This document shows positions 1-9,502 of a DNA stretch of 64,000 nt, piece after piece. Origin of the DNA: Flavobacterium sp. 140616W15 (GTDB taxonomy: Bacteria; Bacteroidota; Bacteroidia; Flavobacteriales; Flavobacteriaceae); NCBI RefSeq assembly GCF_003668995.1, contig NZ_CP033068.1, positions 2,418,001-2,482,000 on the forward strand. Reading direction: 5' to 3'. A program made the translations under genes and the position numbers. Below the pieces are notes generated by a model. It was not told the origin of the DNA. It saw only the letters and a program-made list of their open reading frames with translations, and did no database searches. Every line of letters starts with the position of its first letter. Within the stretch, counting starts at the first letter, position 1.

Positions 1-1016
1 CTGGTTCTTGGACCAGTTTGTGAAAATTTAGCATATGTAGATGGAGTTGGATAAAGAATCCCCGTTCTAACTCCTTTATATTCTCCAGGAGAAACCTTAG
101 ATGTTTCCCAATATTTAGCTATACGTGGATCTCCGTATCCTCCTAAGATAGACTCCATATCTGCACCCATAAACAAACCTCCCCAAGCATGACTCATTTG
201 TTCTATCACATTAAGATCTAATGGAGATTTAATTTTCATTACATCCTTATTCGTCGTAAAAACACCAGTGGCATGATTAATTGCTTTTTCTGCTTCTGCC
301 TTACCTAAGATTGGATCTACCTTAGAAATACGCATCGCTAATCTTAAACGCAATGAATTAGCATATTTAACCCATTGAGAATAACTCCCTCCACATGAAG
401 ACAAATCTGTCTGAGTAAACTTTGAAACCTCATTAGCATTAGCTCTTGTTGTCAACTCTTTTACTGCAAAATCTAAATCCTTAAACATTTGTTTATAGAT
501 ATCTTGCTGAGAATCATAAATTGCTGCACCATCACCTCCAAATTTAGAATAAACAGCAGGACCATACATGTCTGTTATTCTTTGCATAGTAGCAACTTTC
601 ACAATAAGTGACCAAGCATAAAACTGATCGTATTTTCCTTTTGCTCTTTGTTCTACTTTATAAAGATTTGCAATAATGCTTACATAAGCATCATCCCATG
701 CATATGAATTCCATGAATCTCTCAAAGAATAACTATGATTATTATTGCCATCAAAATCATTTGGAGTAGTCATATATCCAGACCATCCATCTGCTTCTAA
801 ACTTTGTTGTAACTGATATTGCCATGTAATATCAGAAATATATAGCCTAGTAAATGCAGGTTTAATTAACCCTTTTATATTATTAAAGTTTTGTTCTAAA
901 TCCACTGTAGTTGCACCTACTGGATTTTGATTTAATTCCTCAAAATTATCTGTACAACTAACAGCTGCAAGTAAAGAGAAACATATTGCTGACTTTTTTA
1001 TTAAATTTAATGTCAT
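1..1016 (-). CDS. SusD/RagB-family nutrient-binding outer-membrane lipoprotein (C-terminus cut off by window edge)
   Basis: Surface lipoprotein that caps the SusC channel and captures a glycan or other nutrient. The reading frame is open from an ATG at 1016 to the window edge, giving 338 residues of a protein usually about 500 long. It starts with a lipoprotein signal peptide ending in the lipobox LLAAVSC, with Cys at about residue 21. The following NFEELNQNP and the helical region with repeated Tyr/Trp fit the SusD-like TPR fold. The start lies 11 bases after the susC stop codon, so the two genes form one transcription unit in the order susC-susD. The substrate cannot be read from sequence; the FucP-type sugar transporter nearby suggests a sugar. 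Confidence 0.9.
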   Translation of the reverse strand, partial: MTLNLIKKSAICFSLLAAVSCTDNFEELNQNPVGATTVDLEQNFNNIKGLIKPAFTRLYISDITWQYQLQQSLEADGWSGYMTTPNDFDGNNNHSYSLRDSWNSYAWDDAYVSIIANLYKVEQRAKGKYDQFYAWSLIVKVATMQRITDMYGPAVYSKFGGDGAAIYDSQQDIYKQMFKDLDFAVKELTTRANANEVSKFTQTDLSSCGGSYSQWVKYANSLRLRLAMRISKVDPILGKAEAEKAINHATGVFTTNKDVMKIKSPLDLNVIEQMSHAWGGLFMGADMESILGGYGDPRIAKYWETSKVSPGEYKGVRTGILYPTPSTYAKFSQTGPRT

Positions 1017-1026
1017 GATTGTAAGA

Positions 1027-4000
1027 TTAGAAAGTTAAGTTTAAATTAAGACCAATACTTCTTGTTGATGGCATTCCAAGAACATCAACACCTTGTAAAC
1101 CTTCTCCTGTACTTAAAGCTACATTTGGATCAAAAGGGGCATCTTTGTAAATAAAGAACAAGTTTCTTGCTATTAATGATATACTAGCCGATTGAACAAA
1201 TGGTAATGTTTTTTTGTTAAAAGTATATCCAACAGATATTTCTCTTACACTTACATTTGTAGCGTTATAAACATATTCTCCACTTACTCCATTTCTACCT
1301 GCAGTATTTGTATAATAAGCAAAAGCATCCATTGAAGTTACAGGAGTTCCATCACTAGCTCTTACACCATTAATTTGCTTTCCTCCAGCATTTCTAGCAT
1401 CTCCTGAAGCTTTTGAAACACCATTAAAATCATTCATTGCTTCGGTTAAACTTAGAACATCACCTCCAAAACGTCCATCAAGTAAGATATTAGCTGTAAA
1501 TGAACCAAACTTAAATGTATTTGACCAACTTAACATAAAGTCAGGATTTGCATTACCTACTTCTTCCCAACTTGTTCTTTGAATTGTTCCATCATTATTA
1601 ATCAATATTCTACCTTGAGCATCTTTTTTGAAATTAACTCCTTCAATTACTCCAAAAGGTCTTCCTTGAATTAATGAGTATCTATAAGAATTTGATCCTG
1701 GATCAGTAAGTACAATTCTTCCATTATTCGTTTCAGAAGGAATATCATTCACTTTACTCTTATTTTGTGAATAATTAATTCTAGTATCCCAACCAAATTT
1801 AGCACCTCTAATAATATCAGCATATAAAACAACCTCAAAACCTTTGTTTGAAATACTACCAGCATTAATTGCATAGTTTGCAAAACCATCAGGATTAGTA
1901 GGATCTGCTGGAACTTGAAGAAATTGATTTTTAGTATCCGAATTGTAGTAAGAAAGTTCAAATCCTAATCTGTTATTAAACATTCTCCACTCTGTACCAA
2001 GCTCAAGCTCGGATTTCAATTCATTTCTTAGAGATGTTCCTCGTTTAGGCCCTACAGTAGGGTTTAAAGGAATACCTGCGATAACATTAGATGTAGGACT
2101 AGTCATAGTAGAGGCAATATCATTACCAACTTTTGCATAAGTAGCACGAACTTTAGCAAAATTAACGAAGTCAGGCATTGTTGACATTTCACTAATAATA
2201 CCTGTTAAACCAACTGAAGGATAAAAATAATCAGGATTATCAGTATTTACCAAAGTAGAAGACCAGTCGTTTCTTCCTGCAAGATCTAAAAACAAATAAT
2301 CTTTGTAACTAAAAGTTGTAGCAGCAAATACTGATTGAACTTCTCTTTCAGCTCCTGATTGAAAATTTCCGTTGTTATTAATAAAGTTTCCAAGAGTAAA
2401 GATATTATCATTTGCAAGTCCTCCACCAATTCCTGAATCAAGAGTAATACCACGAGATTTAGAATTATTAATACTTGCTCCAAATGTTCCATTAAAACTA
2501 AAATCGTCGTTGATTTTTGTATTAATTAAAGCAATAAAATCAGCATAATTTTGCATACCAACTGTAGTAACATCAATATATCTTCCTGTAGGATGAACTA
2601 AAGAAACAGCTGAACCAGCATGCATTCCTTTTACAAAATTACTTTCGTTTCTGTTGTAGCTATATCTTGAAGTTAAACGAAACCAATCATAAACCTTATA
2701 ATCTAAAGCAATCGATCCATTAAAAAAATTGTTAGTATCTACAGACTTTTGCTTATTAATTTGCCAATACGGATTTTCGTTATTTTCATTAATTACAGCA
2801 AAACCTGGGTAATTTTGCGTCATCATATTTGTAACTGGATTAAAAACTTCATAATTCTTTAAATCATTTAAAGAAAAAGCTCTTGGATGACCATAAACTC
2901 CTGTAATTGGATTAAAATATATCCCATTTACTGGTCTGTTATCAATTTTTTGAGACACATAATTTGCTGTAACAGCAACATTCAATCTATCATTAAAAAA
3001 TTTACTTGTTTGACGAATTCCAAAGTTGTTTTTCTTCAAACCATTACCTGGCATTATTCCTGAACCAGTAGTATTAGCATAAGTTAAAGAAGTAGAATTA
3101 CCTTCGGTTGCTTTTGAAAAAGACATTGAAGTAATTTGTGTATTTCCTGTTTCAAAAAAATCTTTTATATCTCCTTCTACTTTTTGCTTTGCTCCCCAAG
3201 TTCTTGGATCTCCTACATTAGAAGTGTAATCAGATTGAAATTTAGGCAAATAAGCAACACTTTCAAAAGTACTTACTGAGTTAACATTAAAAGTTTCTGA
3301 ACCTTCTTTTACTTTTTTTGAAGATAACAATATTACTCCATTTGCACCTTGACTACCATATAATACAGAAGCTGCGGCACCTTTTAAAACTGTCATTCCT
3401 TCATAATCATCAGGATTTATCAAAGACACAACATCTCCACCATCTCTGTTACCTCCTGCTAAATCTCCAAAAGTACCATTTGGTTGCACCCCACTTGAGT
3501 TAAATAATGGAATACCATCAATAACATATAAAGGTTGATTATTTACAAAAGAAGAATTTCCTCTAATTACTACCTTAGTAGTACCTCCAGTACCAGAAGA
3601 ACTTTTAGTAACAGCAACACCAGCAATTTTACCAGCAACCGTATTAATAAGATTCGCATCTTTTACTCGAGTTAACTCTTCTCCTTTAAGCTCTTGAGCT
3701 GAATATGATAAAGCTTTTTTTGCTTTTTTGATACCTAGTGAAGTTACAACAACTTCATTTAATATATTCGAAGCTGCTGATTTTAATTTAACATTAATTG
3801 TAGTCGCATCTCCAACTACAATATTTTGTGTTTCTAAACCTACATAGGTAAAAACCAATGTTTGTCCTTTTTGAGCTTCAATAGAGAACACACCGTCAAA
3901 ATCGGTAACAGCTCCTCTTTGCCCTCCTTGAACTGCAACAGAAGCCCCTGGCAACGGCATTCCATCAGAATCTGTAATCACACCTTTGATATTTTTTACC

Positions 4001-4059
4001 TGAGCAAGTGAAACTTGCGCCGTAAAAACAATCATAAAGATTAAGAAAATTTTTTTCAT
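1027..4059 (-). CDS. SusC/RagA-family TonB-dependent outer-membrane transporter
   Basis: TonB-linked outer-membrane channel that imports the ligand captured by the SusD partner encoded just downstream. It has 1010 residues, the usual SusC length. A signal peptide (1 to about 19, ending SLAQ) is followed by a carboxypeptidase-D-like regulatory domain at about 22-95 ([17 protein letters not shown]), a TonB plug domain at about 110-240 containing VTSLGIKK and the [10 protein letters not shown] motif, and a long beta-barrel ending in Phe. The intergenic region upstream carries a candidate LytTR binding site at 4127-4156, and the kinase/regulator pair transcribed away from it may control it. The ligand is unknown. 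Confidence 0.95.
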   Translation of the reverse strand: MKKIFLIFMIVFTAQVSLAQVKNIKGVITDSDGMPLPGASVAVQGGQRGAVTDFDGVFSIEAQKGQTLVFTYVGLETQNIVVGDATTINVKLKSAASNILNEVVVTSLGIKKAKKALSYSAQELKGEELTRVKDANLINTVAGKIAGVAVTKSSSGTGGTTKVVIRGNSSFVNNQPLYVIDGIPLFNSSGVQPNGTFGDLAGGNRDGGDVVSLINPDDYEGMTVLKGAAASVLYGSQGANGVILLSSKKVKEGSETFNVNSVSTFESVAYLPKFQSDYTSNVGDPRTWGAKQKVEGDIKDFFETGNTQITSMSFSKATEGNSTSLTYANTTGSGIMPGNGLKKNNFGIRQTSKFFNDRLNVAVTANYVSQKIDNRPVNGIYFNPITGVYGHPRAFSLNDLKNYEVFNPVTNMMTQNYPGFAVINENNENPYWQINKQKSVDTNNFFNGSIALDYKVYDWFRLTSRYSYNRNESNFVKGMHAGSAVSLVHPTGRYIDVTTVGMQNYADFIALINTKINDDFSFNGTFGASINNSKSRGITLDSGIGGGLANDNIFTLGNFINNNGNFQSGAEREVQSVFAATTFSYKDYLFLDLAGRNDWSSTLVNTDNPDYFYPSVGLTGIISEMSTMPDFVNFAKVRATYAKVGNDIASTMTSPTSNVIAGIPLNPTVGPKRGTSLRNELKSELELGTEWRMFNNRLGFELSYYNSDTKNQFLQVPADPTNPDGFANYAINAGSISNKGFEVVLYADIIRGAKFGWDTRINYSQNKSKVNDIPSETNNGRIVLTDPGSNSYRYSLIQGRPFGVIEGVNFKKDAQGRILINNDGTIQRTSWEEVGNANPDFMLSWSNTFKFGSFTANILLDGRFGGDVLSLTEAMNDFNGVSKASGDARNAGGKQINGVRASDGTPVTSMDAFAYYTNTAGRNGVSGEYVYNATNVSVREISVGYTFNKKTLPFVQSASISLIARNLFFIYKDAPFDPNVALSTGEGLQGVDVLGMPSTRSIGLNLNLTF

Positions 4060-4126
4060 GTTTATTTATTTTTGTTAGTTATGGTGTAAATTTATTCTTA
4101 AGGGATTGTTAAAAAAAATAAATTAT

Positions 4127-4156
4127 ACCAACAGCAACAAACTTTAAACGAACGAC
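4127..4156 (-). promoter_or_regulatory. Candidate LytTR binding site upstream of susC
   Basis: On the minus strand there are two 9-mers, GTCGTTCGT and GCTGTTGGT, separated by exactly 12 bases (21-base period). LytTR-type regulators are known to bind imperfect direct repeats of a 9-mer with a central GTT and a 12-13 base spacer. The second half-site continues as TATAA, and the same GTTGGTATAA string occurs upstream of the FucP-type gene. The site lies about 33 bases upstream of a TAAATTTA at 4087-4094 that could serve as the -7 element. This is inference from pattern matching only. Confidence 0.45.
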
Positions 4157-4182
4157 ACAAAATAATCAATAATACGCTATAC

Positions 4183-4194
4183 GAAAACGTTTTC
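4183..4194. promoter_or_regulatory. Palindrome GAAAACGTTTTC, possible operator
   Basis: A perfect 12-base inverted repeat lies in the shared intergenic region between susC (minus) and the LytS-type kinase (plus), 123 bases before the kinase start. Its form, A/T arms around a central CG, resembles LacI-family operators. A related half, CAAACGTTTTCG, lies upstream of pfkA at about 37755-37765. No cognate regulator gene is in the window. Confidence 0.3.
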
Positions 4195-4316
4195 ATACCG
4201 AAAATATGACGTATTTTATATTTTTTTTAAAGTTTTACTCAAAAAATAGTTGATTTTACTAACTAATTGTTTAAAGTTGCAGAAATATTCTTAGCCATCA
4301 AAAACCTACTAAATAA

Positions 4317-5369
4317 GTGAATACGATTAATAAAATGAAATTTGATATTAAACTACAAAATCACCTATGGTTTTGGAGTGTTTACTTTTTGTTAAATTTT
4401 TTAAGATGGGGAGCTTACTTTAATGACTACCCTTATTCATTTAAATCAAATCTCATTGAGTTTTCATTACATATACCTTTAGTATATTTTAATCTATTTG
4501 TTTTAGTACCACGTTATGTCTTAAAATCAAAATATATAAAATATACATTTAGCTTAATGCTGAGCTTGTTTGCTATTTATTTAATAAAAACTGCTCTTAC
4601 CTATTATATAATATCACAAGATATTTGGCCAGAAGCAAATCGAGAATACAAACCTTTTGAAATAAATCATATCGTTGCAGTATGCATTGGTGAATTATAC
4701 GTAGTTGCGATGGCATCTTCTGTCTATCTAACACTTACTTGGTTGAGAGAAAGAGAAAGAAATCGATCATTGAGAGAAAATCAATTTAAAATAAAATTAA
4801 AATATCTAGAAAACCAGATACAACCTCATTTTTTCTTTAATACTCTAAATAACTTATACGCATTATCACTAGAATCATCAGATAAAGTGCCAGATGTAAT
4901 TATCAAACTTTCAAAATTAATGGAATATGTTTTATATGACATAAAAGGAACCAAATCTGTTAAATTAATTCAAGAAATAGATTACATCCATAATTACGTT
5001 GAAATAGAAAAACTCCGATTCGAAAATGTTGAACTTAGTATCAATTTAGAATCAGATATAGACGAAGTAGAGGTTCCTCCATTGATATTCATCTCATTAA
5101 TAGAAAACGCTTTTAAACATGGAGGGCTTAATAATCCTAATTTAAAAATAAAAGTAAATTGCAAAATCATTGATAACAAAACTCTGGATTTTGAAGTAAT
5201 AAATAATTTTGTACATTCACAAAATCTTAAGACAAAAAAAGGGATTGGCTTAGCTAACACGCAAAAGAGACTAAAACTAATCTATAAAAACTGTTACAAT
5301 TTAGAATACAAAACTAAATTCAATTATTACATAATTCGCTTGCAAATACCTATTAATAATGAAGATTAA
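4317..5369 (+). CDS. LytS-type sensor histidine kinase (His_kinase family)
   Basis: Membrane sensor kinase that phosphorylates the LytTR regulator encoded directly after it. Four hydrophobic segments lie at about 17-35, 46-65, 76-99 and 117-140. They are followed by a charged linker and the His_kinase signature QIQPHFFFNTLNN with the phospho-acceptor His171. The ATPase part shows the N-box LIENAFKHG and the G-box KGIGLANTQKRL. There is no extracellular sensor domain, so sensing probably occurs through the membrane segments. The assigned start is a GTG; an in-frame ATG at 4335 (MKFDIK) is an alternative. Its 3' end overlaps the regulator by 11 bases, indicating translational coupling. Confidence 0.9.
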   Translation: MNTINKMKFDIKLQNHLWFWSVYFLLNFLRWGAYFNDYPYSFKSNLIEFSLHIPLVYFNLFVLVPRYVLKSKYIKYTFSLMLSLFAIYLIKTALTYYIISQDIWPEANREYKPFEINHIVAVCIGELYVVAMASSVYLTLTWLRERERNRSLRENQFKIKLKYLENQIQPHFFFNTLNNLYALSLESSDKVPDVIIKLSKLMEYVLYDIKGTKSVKLIQEIDYIHNYVEIEKLRFENVELSINLESDIDEVEVPPLIFISLIENAFKHGGLNNPNLKIKVNCKIIDNKTLDFEVINNFVHSQNLKTKKGIGLANTQKRLKLIYKNCYNLEYKTKFNYYIIRLQIPINNED

Positions 5370-6060
5370 ATGCGTATTGATTGACGATGAACCATTAGCA
5401 ATCAAAGTTCTACAAAACTATTTTACAAACTTTACCGATTTTGAAATTACCGGTACATTTGTTAACGCACTTGAAGCACTAGATTTTATAAACAATAATA
5501 GTGTCGATGCTGTATTCTTGGATATTAATATGCCAATGATGACCGGCTTTGAACTCATTAGTTTAATAGAAAATAAAACTAAAGTTATCATAACTACTGC
5601 TTTTAGGGAGTTTGCAGCAGAAAGTTATGACCTTGAAGTACTAGATTATTTAGTAAAACCTATTCCGTTACCTCGATTTATAAAATGCATCAATAAAATC
5701 ACAACCGAATACAATTTAAAGAATAACATTAAAGTTGAAAATCATCGTGTTGAACCACATCTTTTTATTAAAGTAGATAAAAAAATGATAAAGATAAATA
5801 TTGATGAAATTTTATTTGTAGAAGGAATGAAAGAATACATTAAGGTTATAACTCTTGATAAAACGTACATCACACACAAGTCATTAACTGCATTGTCGGA
5901 TGAGTTACCTGCTGATAGATTCATGCGCATTCACAAATCATATCTAATTGCTGTCAATAAAGTAAAATCTATTGAAGGAAATCGCATACAAATTCAATCT
6001 TTCACTTTGCCAATAGGTAGGAATTATAGCAAAGATGTAAAGAGCAAAATATTAGAATAA
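5359..6060 (+). CDS. LytTR-family response regulator
   Basis: Cytoplasmic DNA-binding regulator paired with the overlapping LytS-type kinase. The receiver domain (1-120) has the acidic pair DD at 9-10, phospho-acceptor Asp55 in FLDINMP, and a conserved Lys in YLVKPI. The C-terminal LytTR domain (about 130-233) shows LFIKVDKKMIKI, ILFVEGMKEYIKV, and FMRIHKSYLIAVNKV, all typical of the family. Direct repeats with the spacing expected for this family lie upstream of both susC and the FucP-type transporter gene that flank the pair. I infer that it controls this uptake locus; the direction of control is unknown. Confidence 0.92.
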   Translation: MKIKCVLIDDEPLAIKVLQNYFTNFTDFEITGTFVNALEALDFINNNSVDAVFLDINMPMMTGFELISLIENKTKVIITTAFREFAAESYDLEVLDYLVKPIPLPRFIKCINKITTEYNLKNNIKVENHRVEPHLFIKVDKKMIKINIDEILFVEGMKEYIKVITLDKTYITHKSLTALSDELPADRFMRIHKSYLIAVNKVKSIEGNRIQIQSFTLPIGRNYSKDVKSKILE

Positions 6061-6098
6061 ACCACTCACAATCATCTGTTTTACGTATTCAAAAAATA

Positions 6099-6128
6099 AC
6101 ACTTTGTTGAATAATTCATGCCGTTGGT
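6099..6128 (+). promoter_or_regulatory. Candidate LytTR binding site upstream of the FucP-type gene
   Basis: Two 9-mers, ACACTTTGT and GCCGTTGGT, are separated by exactly 12 bases, the same geometry as the site in front of susC. The second half continues as ATAA, so TGCCGTTGGTATAA here matches TGCTGTTGGTATAA there in 13 of 14 positions. It lies 121 bases upstream of the transporter start and directly after the regulator gene. Function is inferred. Confidence 0.45.
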
Positions 6129-6248
6129 ATAAATTTAACATTATTTGTCCCGTTTTATTTTTTTTTCATCGAGTTAACAAATATATTTACGCTCGTCAAA
6201 AAACAAATAAAAACAAATAAAAACAAATAAAATTAACCTTATCACATT

Positions 6249-7688
6249 ATGAGTTCAGAAAATGTACAAACAAAATGGGGACAATTTATTCCTCTAGTGG
6301 TCGTATTCTTCTTCTGGGGATTCGTTGCAGCTAGTAATGATATATTAATCCCAGTATTTAAAACAGCCTTTAATTTATCACAAGGAGAGAGTCAGTTAGT
6401 ATCATTGGCATTTTACATAGCTTATACTGTTGGATCTTTAATATACATGGGGATTTCTTACTTAATTAAAGAAGATTTAGTTAACAAAATTGGTTACAAA
6501 AACGGTTTATCATTAGGTTTAGTAATATCAGCTTTAGGAACTTTATTATTTTATCCAGCCGCAAATACAGGATCTTTTCCATTAATGCTATCAGGTTTAT
6601 TCATTGTAGCATTAGGATTCTCATTACAACAAACAGTTGCAAACCCACTAGCAATCGCTTTAGGCCCTATTTCAACAGGTTCACAGCGTTTAACTCTAGC
6701 AGGTGGTATCAACAATCTTGGAACAACAATTGGTCCGTTAATCGTGAGCTTTGCCATCTTTGGATCAAGTGTTGATAAAACAACAACTTTAAGTATCGAA
6801 AGTGTAAAAATTCCTTATTTAATCCTAGGATTTGCTTTCTTATTGGTAGCTATATTATTAAAATTCTCATCTCTTCCAGACAGACCTGCTTTAGTACAAG
6901 AAGATGCCGCAATCGAAGGCTCAATTGCAAAAAAATCAGCTTTACAATACCCACAATTAGTAATGGGGATGGTTGCAATCTTTTTGTATGTAGGAGTTGA
7001 AGTATCTACAGCGAGTAACTTACCAGCTTATATGGAAACCAAATTAGGTTTTTTAACGCACGAAGTAGCACCATATATCTCATTATACTGGGCGAGTTTA
7101 ATGATTGGTCGTTGGACAGGTGCTGTTGAAGCATTCACAAATGACCTTAGCTTACAAAAAATATTACGTTTCTTAGCTCCATATTTAGCATTTGGTGTAT
7201 TCTTAGGAGTAAATGCAATCGCTAAACACGATTTAACACCATTCTATATCTACGGATTAATCATTTTAGTACTTATTGCTGCTGATATCGCAAGTAAAGG
7301 AAATCCAGCTAGAATGTTACTTATATTTTCTACACTAGGAATAATTGCTCTTGCAATTGGTATGTCTACTCACGGTATGGTCAGCGTTTACGCAATTACT
7401 AGTGTTGGTCTTTTCTGTAGTACATTATGGCCTTGTATCTTTACATTAGCTGTAAGCGGACTAGGAAAAAACACCAGCCAAGGAAGTAGCTTCCTAATCA
7501 TGATGATCATGGGTGGTGGAGTTATCAGCTGGTTACAAGGTTACGTTTCTGAAAGTATCGGAATCCAAGCTAGTTACATCATTGGTGTTTTATGTTTTGC
7601 TTACCTTGCATTTTACGCTTGGAAAGTAAGCGGAATACTAAAAAAACAAGGAATAAATTTCGACAAAAAATTATCAGGTGGTCACTAA
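6249..7688 (+). CDS. FucP-family sugar:proton symporter (MFS)
   Basis: Inner-membrane major-facilitator transporter of the fucose/glucose/galactose (FucP/GluP) type, with 479 residues and about 12 membrane spans. Family traits are the N-terminal FFFWGFVAASNDILIPVFK (first helix), the YTVGSLIYM segment, the repeated polar/helix pattern, and the loop YPAANTGSFPLMLSGLFIVALG including LQQTVANP. It probably carries the monosaccharide released from the ligand taken up by the SusCD system. It follows the kinase/regulator operon by 188 bases and has its own upstream region with a candidate LytTR site, plus a strong terminator downstream. The exact sugar cannot be decided. Confidence 0.9.
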   Translation: MSSENVQTKWGQFIPLVVVFFFWGFVAASNDILIPVFKTAFNLSQGESQLVSLAFYIAYTVGSLIYMGISYLIKEDLVNKIGYKNGLSLGLVISALGTLLFYPAANTGSFPLMLSGLFIVALGFSLQQTVANPLAIALGPISTGSQRLTLAGGINNLGTTIGPLIVSFAIFGSSVDKTTTLSIESVKIPYLILGFAFLLVAILLKFSSLPDRPALVQEDAAIEGSIAKKSALQYPQLVMGMVAIFLYVGVEVSTASNLPAYMETKLGFLTHEVAPYISLYWASLMIGRWTGAVEAFTNDLSLQKILRFLAPYLAFGVFLGVNAIAKHDLTPFYIYGLIILVLIAADIASKGNPARMLLIFSTLGIIALAIGMSTHGMVSVYAITSVGLFCSTLWPCIFTLAVSGLGKNTSQGSSFLIMMIMGGGVISWLQGYVSESIGIQASYIIGVLCFAYLAFYAWKVSGILKKQGINFDKKLSGGH

Positions 7689-7709
7689 TAAACACCAATA
7701 AAAATAGAG

Positions 7710-7742
7710 AAAGTCCCATTGCAAAATGGGACTTTTTTTTTT
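7710..7742 (+). terminator. Rho-independent terminator after the FucP-type gene
   Basis: Stem AAGTCCCATT / AATGGGACTT with a short GCAA-type loop followed by a run of T, 22 bases after the transporter stop codon. Confidence 0.85.
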
Positions 7743-7813
7743 ACTTAAACCTTTATCTAATTTGTCAATGCTTAAAATAAAACAACTCCTTTTAATAAAT
7801 ACTTGTTTAATTA

Positions 7814-8401
7814 TTACTTCAGAAAAGAAGATAGATATTCTTCTATAGGCTCTAAATCCATACCTTTTCTTAATCTATTTAATTTTTCAGGTTCTTTTAA
7901 TGAATATGGAACAGGAAAACCTGTATCCCAAACAACCTGAGTACCATAAAGTTGTTTCTGTTTTTTATTTTTTGCTACTCTGTCATATAAATAAGCATAA
8001 TTCCTACGACTGACATCTTTACTTTTTAATTTTTTTCTCATTGATTTCAAAACCTGTTGTTGGAAAACAATATCATGATCCGAATGCTGAACGATTACCC
8101 AAAAACTAAGAGCCACTTCTTTACCGTTTTCTTTTATTCCAGGAAATTGTTTATTCTTAAAATATTCTTTTATTATTTTAGTATTCTCTTGAAAAACTAT
8201 TTCCGCAACTTTATTTATTGAATCAAAATACTTTTTATCACCTAATCTTTTTAAGTCATATTGCTGAATTTCTTGATCATTTTTATATCGTTTAACCAAA
8301 TCTAGTTTTTCATTTTGAGTATATGGCACTGATGTTTTACAAGAAATACATAATCCTATAAATAAATAAAAATAAACATACGTAAATTGCTTTTTTATCA
8401 T
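7814..8401 (-). CDS. DUF6624-type lipoprotein of unknown function
   Basis: 195 residues with a lipoprotein signal peptide (lipobox FIGLCISC, Cys21), so it is anchored at the cell envelope. The mature part matches the pattern I associate with DUF6624: the DSINKV region, a SFWVIVQHSDHD motif, YAYLYDRVA, and QLYGTQVV, with a C-terminal LRKGMDLEPIEEYL. No enzymatic function is established for the family. It is monocistronic, converging on the FucP-type gene from the opposite strand; the 285-base gap upstream holds no other gene that I can see. Confidence 0.8.
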   Translation of the reverse strand: MIKKQFTYVYFYLFIGLCISCKTSVPYTQNEKLDLVKRYKNDQEIQQYDLKRLGDKKYFDSINKVAEIVFQENTKIIKEYFKNKQFPGIKENGKEVALSFWVIVQHSDHDIVFQQQVLKSMRKKLKSKDVSRRNYAYLYDRVAKNKKQKQLYGTQVVWDTGFPVPYSLKEPEKLNRLRKGMDLEPIEEYLSSFLK

Positions 8402-8631
8402 TTGTTGTTTTTTTAATGGTTCTTTATCGACATAATAAGTTTCTTTTTCTTGGAAAACTTAAGATTTAACTTAAGCCATAAATTACCAAGATATAGTTTT
8501 TAAACATATATAAGAGTTCAATTTATACTTTTATAAAATTATACTTCATTAAAAAAAGATCTCATTTTTTTTGGTAACCCCAAAAAAATCAAATCAATCA
8601 TTTTCATCCTATATCAGATACTAAAAAGCAT

Positions 8632-8668
8632 AAAAAAACCGCCAAGTTTTTACAAGCAAGGCGGTTTA
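8632..8668 (-). terminator. Rho-independent terminator of the transaldolase gene
   Basis: On the minus strand AAACCGCC and GGCGGTTT flank an interior loop and are followed by TTTTT, 19 bases after the stop codon of the aldolase gene. Confidence 0.8.
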
Positions 8669-8686
8669 AAATAAATTAAAGGAAAA

Positions 8687-9343
8687 CTATTTATTTCCTT
8701 TCTCAAAATCAGCAACAAACTGCGCTAATCCGATATCTGTTAATGGGTGTTTCAATAAACCATAAATTGCAGAAAGAGGTCCAGTCATAACATCAGCACC
8801 AATTTTTGCACAATTTACAATATGCATAGTGTGACGTACCGAAGCAGCTAAGATTTCAGTTTCATAACCATAGTTATCATAAATTAATCTAATTTCCTCT
8901 ATAAGCGCTAAACCATCTGTAGAAACATCATCTAAACGACCAATAAAAGGAGAAACATAAGTAGCTCCAGCCTTAGCAGCCAATAAAGCCTGTCCAGCCG
9001 AGAACACCAAAGTTACGTTTGTTTTAATTCCTTTGTCAGAAAAATATTTCGCAGCCATAACTCCTTCTTTCGTCATTGGCAATTTAACCACGATTTGTTC
9101 GTGTAATTCAGCCAATTCCTCACCTTCTTTAATCATTCCGTCATAATCCAAAGCATTAACTTCGGCACTAACATCACCTTCAACAAGGTTACAAATGTCA
9201 ACGTAATGTTTTAAAATATTATTTTTTCCAGTAATTCCTTCTTTAGCCATCAATGATGGGTTAGTAGTAACTCCGTCTAAAACACCTAATGCTTGTGCTT
9301 CTTTAATTTGAGCTAAATTAGCTGTGTCAATAAAAAATTTCAT
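8687..9343 (-). CDS. fsa: Transaldolase of the short (fructose-6-phosphate aldolase/TalC) type
   Basis: Cytoplasmic class I aldolase fold enzyme of 218 residues, the length of the FSA/TalC subgroup rather than the long TalB form. Visible marks are [16 protein letters not shown] at the start, [13 protein letters not shown], the Schiff-base lysine at about 87 in [28 protein letters not shown], and [11 protein letters not shown]. In the pentose phosphate pathway such enzymes transfer a dihydroxyacetone unit between sugar phosphates; some cleave fructose 6-phosphate instead, and sequence alone does not separate the two well. It is transcribed alone and followed by a strong terminator. Confidence 0.92.
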   Translation of the reverse strand: MKFFIDTANLAQIKEAQALGVLDGVTTNPSLMAKEGITGKNNILKHYVDICNLVEGDVSAEVNALDYDGMIKEGEELAELHEQIVVKLPMTKEGVMAAKYFSDKGIKTNVTLVFSAGQALLAAKAGATYVSPFIGRLDDVSTDGLALIEEIRLIYDNYGYETEILAASVRHTMHIVNCAKIGADVMTGPLSAIYGLLKHPLTDIGLAQFVADFEKGNK

Positions 9344-9374
9344 ATGTATTATATTTAATTGTGTTCCAATATTT

Positions 9375-9487
9375 GGGCGTGACCCAATTTCCTAAATGCG
9401 CCATCTACAAACCGCTTATTAGGCGCCTTTCGTAAATCTGGTCGGGCTATACGCACTACTTCGGTAGTTTACTCCTATCCCTCACGC
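9375..9487. repeat. GC-rich intergenic element with terminal inverted repeats, probably dispersed
   Basis: A 113-base stretch, clearly richer in G and C than its surroundings, fills most of the gap between the aldolase and SDR genes. It starts GGGCGTGACCC and ends CTATCCCTCACGC, so its ends carry GCGTGA and TCACGC as an inverted repeat. It contains the palindrome-like CTACTTCGGTAG. I recall intergenic sequences of this form, with the same start and end, in other flavobacterial genomes; that is memory, not a search. No reading frame is supported. Confidence 0.5.
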
Positions 9488-9502
9488 AATATCATTACAA
9501 AA

